64,000 nucleotides of DNA from Protea cynaroides (Eukaryota; Streptophyta; Magnoliopsida; Proteales; Proteaceae): contig CM053266.1 of NCBI GenBank assembly GCA_028583415.1, positions 37,133,758 to 37,197,757 on the forward strand, given 5' to 3'. Each line of letters opens with the position of its first letter. Position 1 is the stretch's first letter. The notes below the pieces were generated by a model. It made no database searches and was not told where the DNA came from. It saw only the letters and a list, made by a program, of their open reading frames with translations. Position numbers and translations under genes: made by a program. Of this stretch, positions 1-10,927 are shown in pieces.

Positions 1-576
1 TGTTGGTTCCTATAAAGCTTGAATTGAAGATAAGTGAGAGAAATGTAAGTGTACAGACATCAAATTATGTTGATCTTTCTAGCACTTTGTAGAAATAACC
101 TCATGATAGAAAAATGGAAAAATTTTCTAGTCCTTAGACATTTTCTCTCTTGGGATTTTTCATGTATAAACACTTCATGCAGGTGTCTGATTCCAACACT
201 TTGTACCCTTATCCATGTAATAAAAGGCTTTTAGCCCCTGAAACCTTGATACTTGACTGGAGAGTGATGCATGTGGGGCTTCTTGGAAGTATCACAGTGT
301 TTCTGTTATGTGAGTTAATTGCATAAATACCCAACGTCATTCATTAGAAGGTTCATATCTCGATTTCCCACACTACAGCTTCTCTTCTGATGATTAGGAT
401 TAGTCATCCAATTGAGCGTATAAGAGATGTAGGTGTCATTTGAATGGGTTGATTGAGCCCTGTTCTGGCATATGCATGTGTGTGTGTGTTGTATGAGTTG
501 GTATATGTGCACAAAACAAGATAAACTCTGCTTTGTTAACAAAAAAAAAAAAAAAAAAATTTATTCTTGGTTGCAG
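1..576 (+). other. Intron upstream of the last RTNLB coding exon
   Basis: This stretch has no supported coding sequence and ends in a good acceptor (poly-A tract 541-559, then TTGCAG at 571-576) right before the reticulon-like exon. It is therefore read as the last coding intron of that gene, whose upstream part lies outside the window. A short TG-rich run is seen near 476-490. Small ORFs here on both strands have no recognisable motif. Confidence 0.6.
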
Positions 577-752
577 TGTTTGTGTTGCTACACACAGTTC
601 CAGTGCTGTATGAGAAGCATGAGGATCACGTGGATACCTTTGCTGAGAAGGCGATAGTAGAAATCAACAAGCAATATACAGTTTTGGATGCCAAGGTGCT
701 TCAGAAGCTTCCAAAGCTCCCCTTTAACAAGAAGGATAACAAGCAGCACTGA
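577..752 (+). CDS. Reticulon-like protein (RTNLB family), C-terminal exon, partial
   Basis: This is the last coding exon of a plant reticulon-like protein, a family that shapes tubular endoplasmic reticulum by inserting hairpin membrane segments. The exon follows a TTGCAG acceptor and enters one base into a codon. It reads VFVLLHTVPVLYEKHEDHVD and continues with a charged tail containing FAEKAIVEINKQY and DAKVLQKLP, ending at TGA 750-752. The hydrophobic end followed by H-T-V-P-x-L-Y-E-K is the hallmark of the end of the reticulon domain, and the short lysine-rich cytosolic tail fits RTNLB proteins. Only about 58 residues are present; the rest lies upstream of the window. The subfamily number cannot be assigned. 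The family call is firm. Confidence 0.88.
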
Positions 753-1060
753 TGATAAGTCGCAAAGCTACAACAGCCACTACAGAGGCAGTCCTTTATG
801 TAATTGTACCTTACTCAACGGCCTTGGGCAGTGATCATAATGTTTCTTTTTTCCCCTCTTTGGGTGCCATGCTGTTTTCTTTGTTTCTTTGTATTGAAGT
901 GGAAAATTTTCTTGCTTTTGGAATGTCTTGAAGCGTGAGAGACCTGCTTTCAACCTTGTGAGAAGGTTAGATTTATATCCTATGAGGCAATTTTATTGAA
1001 AATGAATGAATATGGACCTAAATTGTTTTTGCATTGAAATTGTATATTACGCTGGCCTGT
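753..1060 (+). other. Probable 3' UTR of the RTNLB gene
   Basis: T-rich, AT-rich sequence follows the TGA stop without another reading frame. No clean AATAAA signal was seen. The AATGAA motifs near 1001-1010 are possible weak polyadenylation signals, so the UTR end is a guess. Confidence 0.4.
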
Positions 1061-2211
1061 AGGGCTGGAAGTCATATTTTATCCTCAACTTTATCACTAT
1101 GGCCCATCAGATAAAGATATTTACCTTTTGCTTTGAGCTAGTAACGTTTAATTGTTTATCAATTGTATACATTCATATTCCGAGGTCGGAGAAATGATTT
1201 AAGCTGAAACTTTCTAAACTGATGGATGATAATGAGGTCAACATGTCCCATAGAAATTGAACATTAATGGATGCCTACATGGAAGATATTTAGATCATGT
1301 AAACGCTTTCTTATATGGGGTTGTGACAATAGGATCCTGTTTCCCGAGTTTTGCCATATGATGGCTATTGGCTAGTAGCAGGTGTAGAACTTTGATTCCC
1401 ACTGCTTTGATTACCATTAACTTGCTTTCTCTATCAATTAATTAACCCACAATTTTTGTTTTCTTTCCTTCAACCTCCCAGTACCAAACCAATCGGTAAG
1501 GGGGGATCTCCTAAGGATGGAGACCAGTATCAATATCTATCACCAGAACCTTGTAGAGCCTTGAAGAACAACCCAATTCCCAGAGCTTTAGCAGCAAAAA
1601 CAACACAATCCTGCGGCCGAATCCCAAAGCAGCACTTGAACCGGTCAAGGACACAGCATCACATGATTCTCCTCTTTGTTTTTGGTGTCCCTGGAAGCCA
1701 TTGCCAATTCAATCCCAGAGAAGAGCAAAAGCAAGAACACCCCCAATATCCAAATTGGGAACTTACCCATCATGAACGTATTCCCAAAAACAAACCTCGG
1801 AACCAGCTTCATTATCTCCAGAAACGGAATCGACTAGCCATTGAGTTTATGGCTCCTACACTGATGGAGATTGCCGTGGCCAACACCCCTTTCTGCTACG
1901 TGCATGACTATTGGCACGTCGGTGGAATGTGGTACAGAGTTGTACATGTTGAGGGAGTTACCTACTTGTAGTCGTTTTATCAGCATTACAAGTGGCATGC
2001 TAGTAGAAATAATTACCTTAAAGTAGTTATTGAGTTAATTACTTACGGGGAGTGATTCTGGGAGTGGGTTGAGTGGTTTTTTAAAGTTATAACTACTTGT
2101 AATCGTAATTATATTGGATAATCAAGGGAAGAAGACTATTTTGGAATATGTAAACACTATGACTCTTTAGAATATACGAGGTTAGGCTTTTCGCATAAAG
2201 CCATGGAGATA
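1061..2211. other. Intergenic DNA, nothing recognised
   Basis: No gene family is recognisable here. An open frame of about 170 codons exists at 1456-1971 (+). It is opened by a TTG, its composition is rich in Q, N, P and H without domain motifs, and no flanking splice or repeat structure explains it. It is left unassigned. Confidence 0.4.
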
Positions 2212-2220
2212 TCAAGTGAC

Positions 2221-2476
2221 GGATTCACATCGTCTCCTCCCAGTGATTTTGGGAGGACGCGGCAACCTATCTCGGATGACTGCCACGTGGTTCTCGGGTG
2301 AATCCGAGACCCACGTTTGAGCCGACAACCGCTGTCGGCTCGGCTTGTCAGCTCGGCTTGTCAGCTGGGTGTCGGCTCGGACGTAAGTTTCGGATTTACC
2401 GAGAGCCACGTGGCGGCCATCCAGGATAGGTTGCCACTGTCCTCCCAGAACCATTGGGAGGACAGGATGCGGACAC
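2221..2476. mobile_element. MITE with long inverted repeats and 9-bp TSD (Mutator-like)
   Basis: A 256-bp element almost entirely made of two inverted arms meeting near 2340. The arms share TCCTCCCA..GGGAGGAC, GGCAACCTAT, GCCACGTGG and GAGCCGACA. It is flanked by a perfect 9-bp direct repeat TCAAGTGAC at 2212-2220 and 2477-2485. A 9-bp target duplication with long inverted arms is typical of Mutator-like elements. The arms have diverged by substitutions and the tip itself is imperfect (GGATTCA versus GTGTCCG). The CACGTGG G-box-like cores in both arms could bind bZIP or bHLH factors if the element is near a promoter. Confidence 0.8.
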
Positions 2477-2740
2477 TCAAGTGACGCGGTCAAGGAAATG
2501 ATCATGTACTATTCAAATAGTTGGAGAAACACCATCAACCATATACAGGTTTTCTACATTATCAATTATTATCCAAAATTTTAAAATATTTAACCTAGAC
2601 CTAATCTGTTAAAGACATTTCCGTTAAATGCTGATATCGACTTAAATTCATTTTTTGATGGACACTAATGCCATTACTGTAAGGATAAAAATCCAATTTT
2701 TAAGAAAAATCAAGAATAAAAGAAGAAGAACGAGACGGTG

Positions 2741-2990
2741 ATGGATAAATGGCCCTTTGAGCTTCTTTCACAAATCCTCTGCAACTCCCATCTCTTTCTC
2801 TCTGCCACTGCCTGCCGGTGGCCTTCTTTCTCTCTTACCTTTCTCGTGCCCCTCCCTGTCCCTCTCCTCGACACCCTCTTCTCTCTCTCCTCCTGACTTG
2901 CGCCTCTCTCCCTCCCCTAACTCCCTCTTTTTCTCCCGTCTCTCTCAGTCTCTGTCTCTCCTCCACATGTTCCTTTTTTCTTTCAGTCAT
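2741..2990 (+). other. Pyrimidine-rich tract opened by an F-box-like start
   Basis: From ATG 2741 the frame reads MDKWPFELLSQIL, which resembles the start of plant F-box motifs. It then runs into low-complexity Ser/Pro/Leu encoded by CT-rich DNA with no further F-box residues. It may be a tiny decayed gene fragment or chance. The CT-rich tract 2795-2960 itself is clear. Confidence 0.25.
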
Positions 2991-3223
2991 ATAGATGCAA
3001 TTGCATCCACTCATGCTCATATCAACAACAAATCCCTTCTGCAATTCTCCTGCGAAAGCTAGTAGCTCCATTCCGACATCGCTTGTGCCGATCTAAATGG
3101 ATTAGTTGCAGGCTTGTCGTATGTCGTATCCAAACCCTTTTTGGAGGGAGACATCAGCAGCAGAGAAAAACAAACTATTACAATAAACGAAGAAGAAAAA
3201 TCAAAGGAAAAAAAAGAAGAAGT

Positions 3224-3440
3224 AGGTTATCTTCTTTGTCTGTGGAAGAAGAATCAGACCTTCTCACTTCTCCAGACAAAACCTTCACCGCTGGGTTTTA
3301 CGAGGTCGGTTCATATGCTTTATGTTACTCAATCTGGTTCACTAATTCGGTGAACAGAACCGTAGTATGGATGGCAAATCGAGCCAAGCCTGTAAATTGT
3401 CATCGCTCTGTAATCTCGTTTCAGAAAGATGGTCACTGAT
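3224..3440 (+). pseudogene. G-type lectin receptor-like kinase fragment (B-lectin domain)
   Basis: About 70 codons encode part of a bulb-type (mannose-binding) lectin domain as found at the N-terminus of S-domain/G-type lectin receptor kinases of the ZmPK1-like group. Visible pieces are SSLSVEEESDLLTSP, TFTAGFYEVG, YSIWFTNSVNRTVVWMANR and a degenerate FQKDGH. The family pattern is S-x-D-G-x-F-x-x-G-F-Y, then S-I-W-F/Y, then V-V-W-x-A-N-R. There is no signal peptide, no remainder of the lectin, no PAN or kinase domain, and a stop follows at once. This is a dead fragment, probably carried by a transposon or left from a lost gene. Confidence 0.75.
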
Positions 3441-3498
3441 ACCTGACATCCCGTGCTGACATGAAGAAAAAAAAAGGATGTAGTCAGTCGCCAGCGTA

Positions 3499-4956
3499 CG
3501 AATCCTCTCTAATGCGGACGGTCACTGGAGGAGTGGAGTGGCCGCTCGATGAGCGATACCTGGTTCCCCTCCCATCTAAAGGTCAAAATCAATTAAAAAG
3601 CATTGAAAAATTATGATTCGTGTCATACAGAATAAATCTAACCTAAGGAGAAGAAAACAAGACTTTCTTTCCGAGACGCTCCTCCGCCGCCACTGATTTC
3701 TGCGCCACCATGGAGGGATAGTTTCACTTGCTTGCGGGGCGATTCAAGATTTTGATAGTTCATTGGAAAGGATCATTGTTCATTGAATGCTGCGAAGGAG
3801 GACTTCGATTCTTCTATTCTATGCAATTTTTTAGAATCGTAATCCTCTCTCTCTTTCTCTCTTTTTCTCTCGCTCTCTTTGTCTCTCTCTTTCTTCTCAC
3901 ATTTTCAACATGGAAAAAAATAAAACTTCTCTTTCTTTTTGTCTCTTTCTTCTTTCATTATAACAAAACTAGAAAGCTTCATATGCACTAAAGGCCTTTC
4001 TTCCTGGCATCACATGATCATGGTCATCAGTTTCATCATCCTAATATAAGAAGAAACTCCCAAAAACTTGTACATTTGAGAAACCAAGCAAAATAATGTT
4101 AAAGATCACCTGATGGCGTTGGTTGACGATTAATTCTCTTTCATTGAGAGAATAAGAATTTTTCTGTTTAAGCTTCCATTTTCTTAGATATACAAAAATC
4201 GTAATTTCTCCTTTGGCCCTTAGATTCAAAGGAGTTCGAATAGTAACCGCAAAGACAAACCTTATATTGAGAATAAGAAAAGCTACAAACACGATCAGGG
4301 TCCATAAAAATGGCATAGAGCTTCCAAGTCAATAAATGCCCAATTATAAAAACTGATAAAGCTCCGCATTCATGTCACTTTCCATCATTTCTTCCATGCT
4401 TTGTTCTACTCTACAACTGGGAGATGCGTGAGCTTGAACCTCGCTATATTAAATATAAAAAAAAAAATGCAGTTCCACGCTGGACAGGTGCAATTGGGTT
4501 TCTCAGTCACTGGGGATTTCAATCTAGAGTTTTCAACTATGTTGGAGGCCCAATCGAGCAAAGAGAGTGTGGGGTTGCAAGTCGATCTTATCGATGAGTT
4601 GCAGGTAAGGGATGCAGGTTGATGATGACAGATTATACGAACAGGGGAGACGGGATGTAGGTTGTGGCGATGAATCAACCAGAAAGAGTGGAGAGCACTT
4701 GAGCTCTGATTCAATGTTGCCCTTGAGCATCTCCTTCAGCCAAGAACCTCTCCCCTAGTATCCCCCAATCTTCAATCCCCAATCTGGACAGTAGAGAAGC
4801 GTGAGAGAAGATGAAAAATTATTCCCCATTGCACGAACATCAACAGTTCCATCCTCCCTCGTTGGTTGCGACCATTGGATGAAAAGAGTGGCACGTGTCT
4901 CTCATCGAGCGGCCATTGCCACTCCTCCAGTGACCATACGCATTAGAGAGGATTCG
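3499..4956. mobile_element. Inverted-repeat element, about 1.46 kb, probably Mutator-like
   Basis: Left arm 3499-3553 and right arm 4901-4956 are inverted copies sharing CGAATCCTCTCTAATGCG, GGTCACTGGAGGAGTGG and GGCCGCTCGATGAG. Similarity extends more weakly outward to about 3478 and 4977. The DNA between the arms has no recognisable transposase. It includes a CT-rich run at 3845-3900 and an unassigned frame. I found no convincing target duplication, because the left flank is poly-A. GAATCCTCTC-type tips are common in plant Mutator-like elements; that assignment is inference. Confidence 0.6.
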
Positions 4957-5119
4957 GATGCAGTCAAGAGTGACCCCAAAATTAGGGTTTGGCAGAGAGC
5001 GAAGGGAATAAATATCTACAGAAAAAATTTAAACTTTCTTCCTTCAGTTAGTGGGATGCGATTGATGATTTCAGAAACCAATGGATGGTAGGTGATGTTT
5101 CTCAAACTATTTGGTAGTA

Positions 5120-5121
<2 letters not shown>

Positions 5122-5165
<44 letters not shown>
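5122..5165. repeat. (AT)n microsatellite
   Basis: Uninterrupted AT dinucleotide run of about 44 bp, likely length-variable between individuals. Confidence 0.95.
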
Positions 5166-5169
<4 letters not shown>

Positions 5170-5859
5170 TAGATGAGATATAATTGGTATTCTTGGCATC
5201 ATGGGTGTGCAGATGGGATGCGCCGATGGGAGTCTCCTTGATGAGTGGTGATACTTTAATGATGAGTGTGACTGATACTTTGGTTGAGTGTGTCCCCAAA
5301 AGACCCTGAGTAAAATTATCTTTTCGGGTCTTATGGTTAAGTGATCGCTCATTACTCTAGTTGTGATGTAATTTTTTTTTTTGTGCTAACGACAGGTATC
5401 CAGACCTTTGGCCTGGCTAATCCCGCGGGCTCATACTGACCCCACAATCGCATGGACCGAGTTATTCCAGGGTTAAATGAAATCCATTCCGGATCATGTA
5501 ATTGGTTTCTTAATTTTAACAAAAAAATCTTCTACATTTTATCTTTTTGTGATTTTTCCTTTTGTTATACATCAAAACTCTTCACTCCATAACATAGGCA
5601 TCGACAATATAGGAGGATATGGATACCTCAAAATTTCGATCCCAACATGCGGTCTTTAGGACAATATTGAATTTTAAAGGGAATGGTTTTTACTTGCATG
5701 GTCTCATCGAAGGTGGAGGAATAGGAAAATTACTACGGAGTTATCTCTTAGTCATTATCTCTTCCTTGGAATTAGAATCGGCCGATTATTTGTATACCTG
5801 TGAGGACAATGGATTTTCATATGATCCTCCACGAAATCAAAATTAGGCTCTCGCCTTGG
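5166..5859. other. Intergenic DNA; possible SINE-like tail
   Basis: No coding signal. A T-tract near 5371-5381 followed by GTGCTAACGACAGG and GC-rich sequence to about 5475 could be the reverse of a short A-tailed SINE, but no clear tRNA A/B boxes were seen. The remainder is unassigned. Confidence 0.3.
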
Positions 5860-6200
5860 TTACTTTTATCCATCCACGCCAATGGACGGAGTAAAATATG
5901 GAGTCGCCACCTAGATAAGGTCTAGGACCTATAAATGGTCTCTCACTTGGAGAGACACTATGACTCATGCTCAATGGATTGACTTCTAGTCTTACCAGAG
6001 AAGGGTAAGTGTCAAGTTACGAGTTGGGAAGGTGTTAGGCACCCAACTCGCCCGGTCAATGGACCGGTCTCCTTCTGTCCTATCCTTTCCTACATTCTTG
6101 AAACTTATGTATGTTCAGGTCGTTCAATTTAGCCTAACCAGACAAATGGGGAACCCTAGACCAAGTTTCTAAGTTGTTCTAACTTAGGGTGCCGCCACAT
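5860..6200 (-). mobile_element. Remnant of a Tat/Ogre-like Ty3-gypsy retrotransposon (non-coding)
   Basis: Contains GGAGTCGCCACCTA at about 5911-5924 and GGGAAGGTGTTAGGCACCC near 6028-6046. These phrases recur next to the primer-binding region of large plant gypsy elements of the Tat/Ogre type. Read on the - strand the first gives GGTGGCGACTCC, the usual sense of that junction. No pol domain is visible here. Orientation and family are inferred from these motifs. The element may extend right as far as GGGTCTTACA ending at 10560 (a TGTAAGACCC start on the - strand), but that is unproven. Confidence 0.45.
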
Positions 6201-6595
6201 AAACTTGAAAAAATAAAATACAAGTCAATAGATAATAAATGGATCAATGAACAAATGAATAGATAAAGAAAATGAAATAATCATGAATAAACAAATAATG
6301 AAATAAAAGAATGAATAACACAAAAAATACAACAGATAATGGATGACCGAGCTCGAGATCAAGCCGCCTACGTATCCCTGTGCGGCGGGAATCAGGCCAA
6401 ACGTAGTTCGTGCAGGATTGTGATTGTGGTTGTGGTTGTGTGTGAGGTGCTCCCTTGACAAAGGAAGCACGTGTGACCGTGCGCGAAGGGTGAACTAGTC
6501 AGAGTTCTCCACTTCCCGCTGCCTATGTATCTCTTTAGAGAATCAGGTCAAACGTAGTTCCCAACAGTTAACGGGCTGTTGGACCCCACATGGCA

Positions 6596-6825
6596 TTATT
6601 GAAGAGGTGCTCGGACCTCAGAGGTACTCGGACCTCAACTCCCCGCGCTCGGCAAGGCAACACTCAAGAGGTACTCGGACCTCGACTCCCTGCACTCGGC
6701 AAGGCAAACTCAAGAGGTACTCAGACCTCAGAGGTACTCGGACCTCGACTTCCTTGCACTCGGCAAGGCGAACTCAAGAGGTACTCGGACCTCGACTTCT
6801 TGCACTCAGCAAGGCAAACTAATAT
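6596..6825 (+). repeat. Minisatellite, roughly 55-bp units
   Basis: About four imperfect copies of a unit built from GAGGTACTCGGACCTCGACT, TGCACTCGGCAAGGC and AACTCAA. Some units are shortened to GAGGTACTCGGACCTCA. The short frames across it are products of the repeat and not genes. It lies inside the probable gypsy remnant. Confidence 0.85.
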
Positions 6826-8572
6826 TCTGAAAGTGATCGGTCCGCACACCGATTCCCAAACATGGGAGATGATTGGCCTAAGGCCAAAGACAAAACTGGG
6901 TGATAGCTAGGTTGGAGATCAACATGATCCCAACCGTCGCTAGATACATGAAGACAACACAATTTTTGTATTTTTCTTTGAGAAGGGGGAAAACAATTAT
7001 GCGACGAACCCTAATGGTTGAGTGGGCCCATGGCCTAGGCAGGGCCCACACTAATTAGAATAGGATTTGAGAATCCCAGCAAGAATGGACTCATTGGAGT
7101 CACCCTAAAGAAAATCCTACAACACTAGGAGAGAGGGGGTCATGCATTCAGATCAAGCACAAGAAATAGTTCAAGCATGTGTTAAACCCAACATGGATTA
7201 GTAAACCTGTTATATCTTAAACCAGACCAAGTAAAAATGGGTCAACTTGAGCATGTGGGGTTGGTCTGGTTCAAGTGCTAGACAAAATCAGGTTTAACCC
7301 TAAGGAAGCAACAAACAAAACACTTAGTCCATTGAACAAAACCTTCAAAACTAAGACTCTCTAATATCCTACTGAAACACTTTAAACCCCACACAAAGAT
7401 TTTAAATCCCCAAATCAGATCAGGTTGTTGCAATGTAAAAGAAAAGGCAACCGGAACCTAAAGTCACCAAGAAGCCATAATAAAAATTAAGCAAAACAAA
7501 CTAAACACATTCCTAATGCCATTCTCAGTAGAGGACTAAATGGAAACAACCAATCAATAATCAATTTCTATAGAGAAGCAAGGAAAAGTCTATTCATCTC
7601 AACAAAAATCAAACAACAAGAGAAGCACATTGGTAAACCAATTCTGTAACAGCAATGCTACACGTTGCAATTAAGAATAATCACACTGCCACAATGTGTA
7701 CATACGGTACCCAACGCAACTAGGTACAGCAATAGACCAAAAGGTATTTACCACTTAGAATCGCAATCACAACATGAATCCGAGAGAAAGGTCATAGTTA
7801 AGAATGAGAACAAGGTGAACCATCATCTGATCAAGCTAGATAAAATACTAAATAAAACCACTCACATTTCAAGCTGGTCCTGTAAAGATAGGAGGAAAAA
7901 TGCAAGGGCAATTTACGCCATTCTTAATAAACCAACAAAGCCAAATTCAATTCAAATCAGCAAGCTGCCACCAAGAAATTTCTAGAATTGTTGAACCAAT
8001 GAAAGCAATCCTAGTGGTGGCCGAAGTTAAAGTTGTTTTAATAAAGAGTGAGTGGTCCAGCAAGCAAAATAAGTCACAAAAGACATGAGAAAACCAGAAT
8101 TGCATCATCAAAGATGAAATTGGATAAAGCATTGGAACTTGAGCAAAAAGTTGAACCAGATTTGAATACTCAATTGAACCAAACTAGGCAAGGAAATGGA
8201 CCTCTAACAAAACCAATTTCATAACATTAGATCAAACCAGATTATGGCATTAAACCGGCTCAGGTTACATTAGTGTCAAATACAAAGCATGGACTCAAGG
8301 CAAGGGAACAAATCAAGTAATGAAAATTAGAACTAATGAAATTAAGATGATAAGAATACCTGAACAGCAACTTTCGAAATTACATGTCATAGTGTCGGAT
8401 TTGATTGGTAGGAAGAATACTTCTGTGAAGATGAAGCAATACTCGATTGGGAATAGGAGAGACACGAGAGCCCTCTATTTGCACAACCTGAAACATACCG
8501 ACGCCTTTAATTAGAGACAAAATGAACTGAATCCCTTGACCGGCAGAACTTGATCGGAGAAGTGCAGAACCA
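6826..8572. other. AT-rich repeat-derived DNA without genes
   Basis: A-rich sequence with many AACCA/CAAACC words and no long open frame. No transposase, RT or host domain could be read on either strand. It is probably the interior of the same decayed retrotransposon as the flanks. Confidence 0.35.
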
Positions 8573-10125
8573 TTGCCTCAACTGAAATTTTTCTCTCCTT
8601 GGTCTCACTCCCATCGATTTCCTCTCTCTCTCTCACTCTCAATTTTTCCTCCTTGCGGCCGCCTTCTTCCTTCTTCACTTCTGCCCAGCAGAACTCTCCT
8701 CGAATGGCCTCCCTTCACAGCAGCCATCCTCCAATCTTTTCTCTCGTTGCAGCCGTAACCGTCTACTCCATTTCTCTCAGTCTTTCCCAGATTTTTCTCA
8801 ATCTACAGCCACATCTCCCTCTATTTCTCTCATTCTCTGATCATTCTTTTTCTAGATTCCAGTGCCATTTCCTCTGCTCCCTTTTTCTTTACTTCTCAGC
8901 TCAATGATGAAATTCCTTCTCCCATTGGAAAAGCGTACTTTTGGGGGCAATGACAAGCACTGGATGAGCACTCAATTTCTCTTGTTTCATACAATACACA
9001 AAGGAAACCACTTGCACAGTCTTCCCCAATCCCAATTCCTCTGCAAGGATAACATTAATCCGAGACATAAAGTTGTGTAATATCCAGTTGAGTCCCCTCA
9101 ATTGGTAGTTATAAAGAACATCACCCTTCAAGTAACTAGGTTGCACATCTAGCCTGGAGAAACTCAACTTTCCACAAAGAATATGACTTCTTGCAACAGC
9201 TTTCTGGTGCCTCTGTACAAGCTTGTCTAGTTCATCCAATAATTCATTCATACAAGATGATTCCCTATCTGCTTCGAAGGGACGACTATCTTGAACAACA
9301 CATCCTGAGATTTCGCCTAATTGTGAAAAAAACAACCATCCATCCTTGATACAGTGGATACGAGTGGCCTTATCTCTGGGATGTCATCCAAATAGAACCT
9401 TCCCTGTGAAGGATCAAAGAACCCGATTATGCCATCTTCGGCTGGAGGATACAAAAGCCATGGAGATTGGTTTACCACACAGAGTGAACGGACCGCAGAT
9501 CACAATTTCTTAAAAACACAGGACAAGCGGACATTATCATCGATGCAGAGACAGGAACAAATGAGCTCCAGGATTTCTATCGGAAGCTCGGACTCTCCCA
9601 CTAAACCTGGTTTCTCTCTTTCTTCTCACTCCTTTTTCCTCTGCCGCCTCTCTCTATTTCTCTCCCAGCCGTAACCGACCCCCTCTTCTTCCTAATTTTT
9701 CTGCTCTCTCACTGATCTACCTCCCTTAGCCGAAAATCCCTTGCTGCAGTTAACCTTCTCCCTCCAATTTCTTCTCCTGGTTTCTTCTTTGCCGCCTTTC
9801 CCCCTTCTTTCCTTTTGGTCTGGCCACCGGCGCCCTTCTTCCCCACTTTTTCTCCTGCTTCTTCTCCCCATTTCTGGCCGCCTCTCCTCATTTGTTCTTC
9901 TCTTGGCTTCAACCAAACCCTCTCCCTCCATCTTTTTCTCTCTACGGTTTTCAGCTTTCCTCTCACTCTCTCACTATTTCTGATTCTCTCTCTCTCAATT
10001 TTCTCTTTGCTACGGCTTCCTTCCAACAGCCGTGGCCATCTGTCCCCCTTTCTCCTTTTTTTTCTCCTCTACCCGCAACAGTCCCTTTCTTTTAGATTGT
10101 CTAGGGTTTTTCTCTAACCCTTAAT
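8573..10125 (+). repeat. Long pyrimidine-rich region, split by a helicase fragment
   Basis: Two CT-rich blocks (about 8573-8905 and 9600-10125) share a theme of TTTCTCTC, GCCGTAACC and TCTCCC words and flank the SNF2-like fragment. Several long + frames here encode only Ser/Leu/Pro/Phe low-complexity sequence, so they are not genes. On the - strand the blocks are polypurine. Confidence 0.7.
8901..9423 (-). pseudogene. SNF2/CHD-type chromatin remodeller fragment
   Basis: The - strand encodes the start of a SNF2-type helicase domain. In order it shows QPSYLKGDVLYNYQLRGLNW (the Q-motif-like entry of CHD proteins), then VILAEELGLGKTVQ (Walker A, canonical ADEMGLGKT), then VLVIAPKSTLFQWEKEF (motif Ia). 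Walker A keeps GLGKT while the preceding residues have drifted. Upstream of 9335 another piece, SQGRFYLDDIPEIRP, continues in a different frame across a T-homopolymer, which suggests a frameshift. The DEAH box, bromo/chromo or PHD modules and the C-terminal helicase lobe are all absent. No intron is seen inside the fragment. It is a dead fragment, probably captured or retrocopied. CHD1-like or CHD3-like origin cannot be decided. Confidence 0.75.
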
Positions 10126-10574
10126 CCAAGGGCTGAGATCTTCCCTTTGCTTGATTCCCTTTCAATCCATCTCATATGATAAAATGAGAATAAAAAAAAT
10201 AAATAAAAAAACTAAATTACTACACAATTGATATTCTAAGCCCAGACCCAAGCCCATTAGCCTATATCCTAAACACAATCTAAACTAAAACCAGCCCAAA
10301 CCCATTCTTTAATGAAACCCATTAACCCATGAAAATATAAAACCCCAACATAATCCTAATAGACTCCAAATTCCTAGTTAGACTATCCTAAACCCAAACT
10401 CACTCAATTTTTTTGTAATTTTATAATTTTTTTTCTTCTTTTTAATGATTTCTATTCTTTTTCACATTTTTCCTAATACCCTAAAAATATAAGAAATTTT
10501 AATATGATAAAAAATGACAAAAATGCCCTTGATGAGAAATAGGCCAAAATGGGGGTCTTACAATACCACAAAGT
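10126..10574. other. AT-rich DNA ending in a possible LTR terminus
   Basis: No gene. The stretch ends GGGGGTCTTACA at 10549-10560, which on the - strand is TGTAAGACCCCC, a common start of plant gypsy LTRs. A matching second LTR was not found in the window. Confidence 0.3.
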
Positions 10575-10577
10575 TTA

Positions 10578-10924
10578 GCCTTAGTTTGGTTGCAAGGGGA
10601 ATTGAAGGGAAGTGAAATTTTTATATTTTAAATGGATACTTTTGTAGTGTTAATACAATATGATTGTACAAGATGTCAAATTTATTTTACTCTTCTTAAC
10701 ATATTTAGTATTGATATTTATAAGATGTACAAATTATTTTCCTTTTCAAATGGTAGGGATTTGGATGCAAAGTGAAGTGTAAGTTAATAACTAAATGTAG
10801 AATAATTTGGAATTAGTTAGATGGTAGTATATAGCATGTGTTATAATCATTACAAAAGTTTCTATTTAGAATATAAAATTTTTACTTCCATTCCTTTCAA
10901 TTCCCCTTGCAACCAAACAAAGCC
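10578..10924. mobile_element. Tourist-like MITE (PIF/Harbinger) with TTA target duplication
   Basis: A 347-bp element with terminal inverted repeats of about 45 bp. The left end has GTTTGGTTGCAAGGGGAATT and the right end has its reverse complement. The tips are GCCTTAG and AAAGCC. It is flanked by TTA at 10575-10577 and 10925-10927. The GTTTGGTT motif and 3-bp TTA duplication are the classic signs of Tourist/PIF-Harbinger MITEs. The interior is AT-rich and non-coding. TIR identity is high, so insertion looks fairly recent. Confidence 0.88.
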
Positions 10925-10927
10925 TTA

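Noticed and set aside
1456..1971. 171-codon open frame on + strand
   Set aside because: Opened by a non-ATG codon, no domain, no splice context; could not be supported as a gene.
2212..2505. 97-codon - frame
   Set aside because: Runs through both arms of the MITE; explained by the inverted repeat.
6596..6825. CRISPR-like array
   Set aside because: Eukaryotic minisatellite with degenerate units and no unique spacers.
6590..6910. 106-codon and 71-codon frames
   Set aside because: Produced by the minisatellite; the two frames repeat the same words.
8573..10117. Several overlapping + frames rich in Ser, Leu and Phe
   Set aside because: Low-complexity translation of CT-rich DNA with no motifs.
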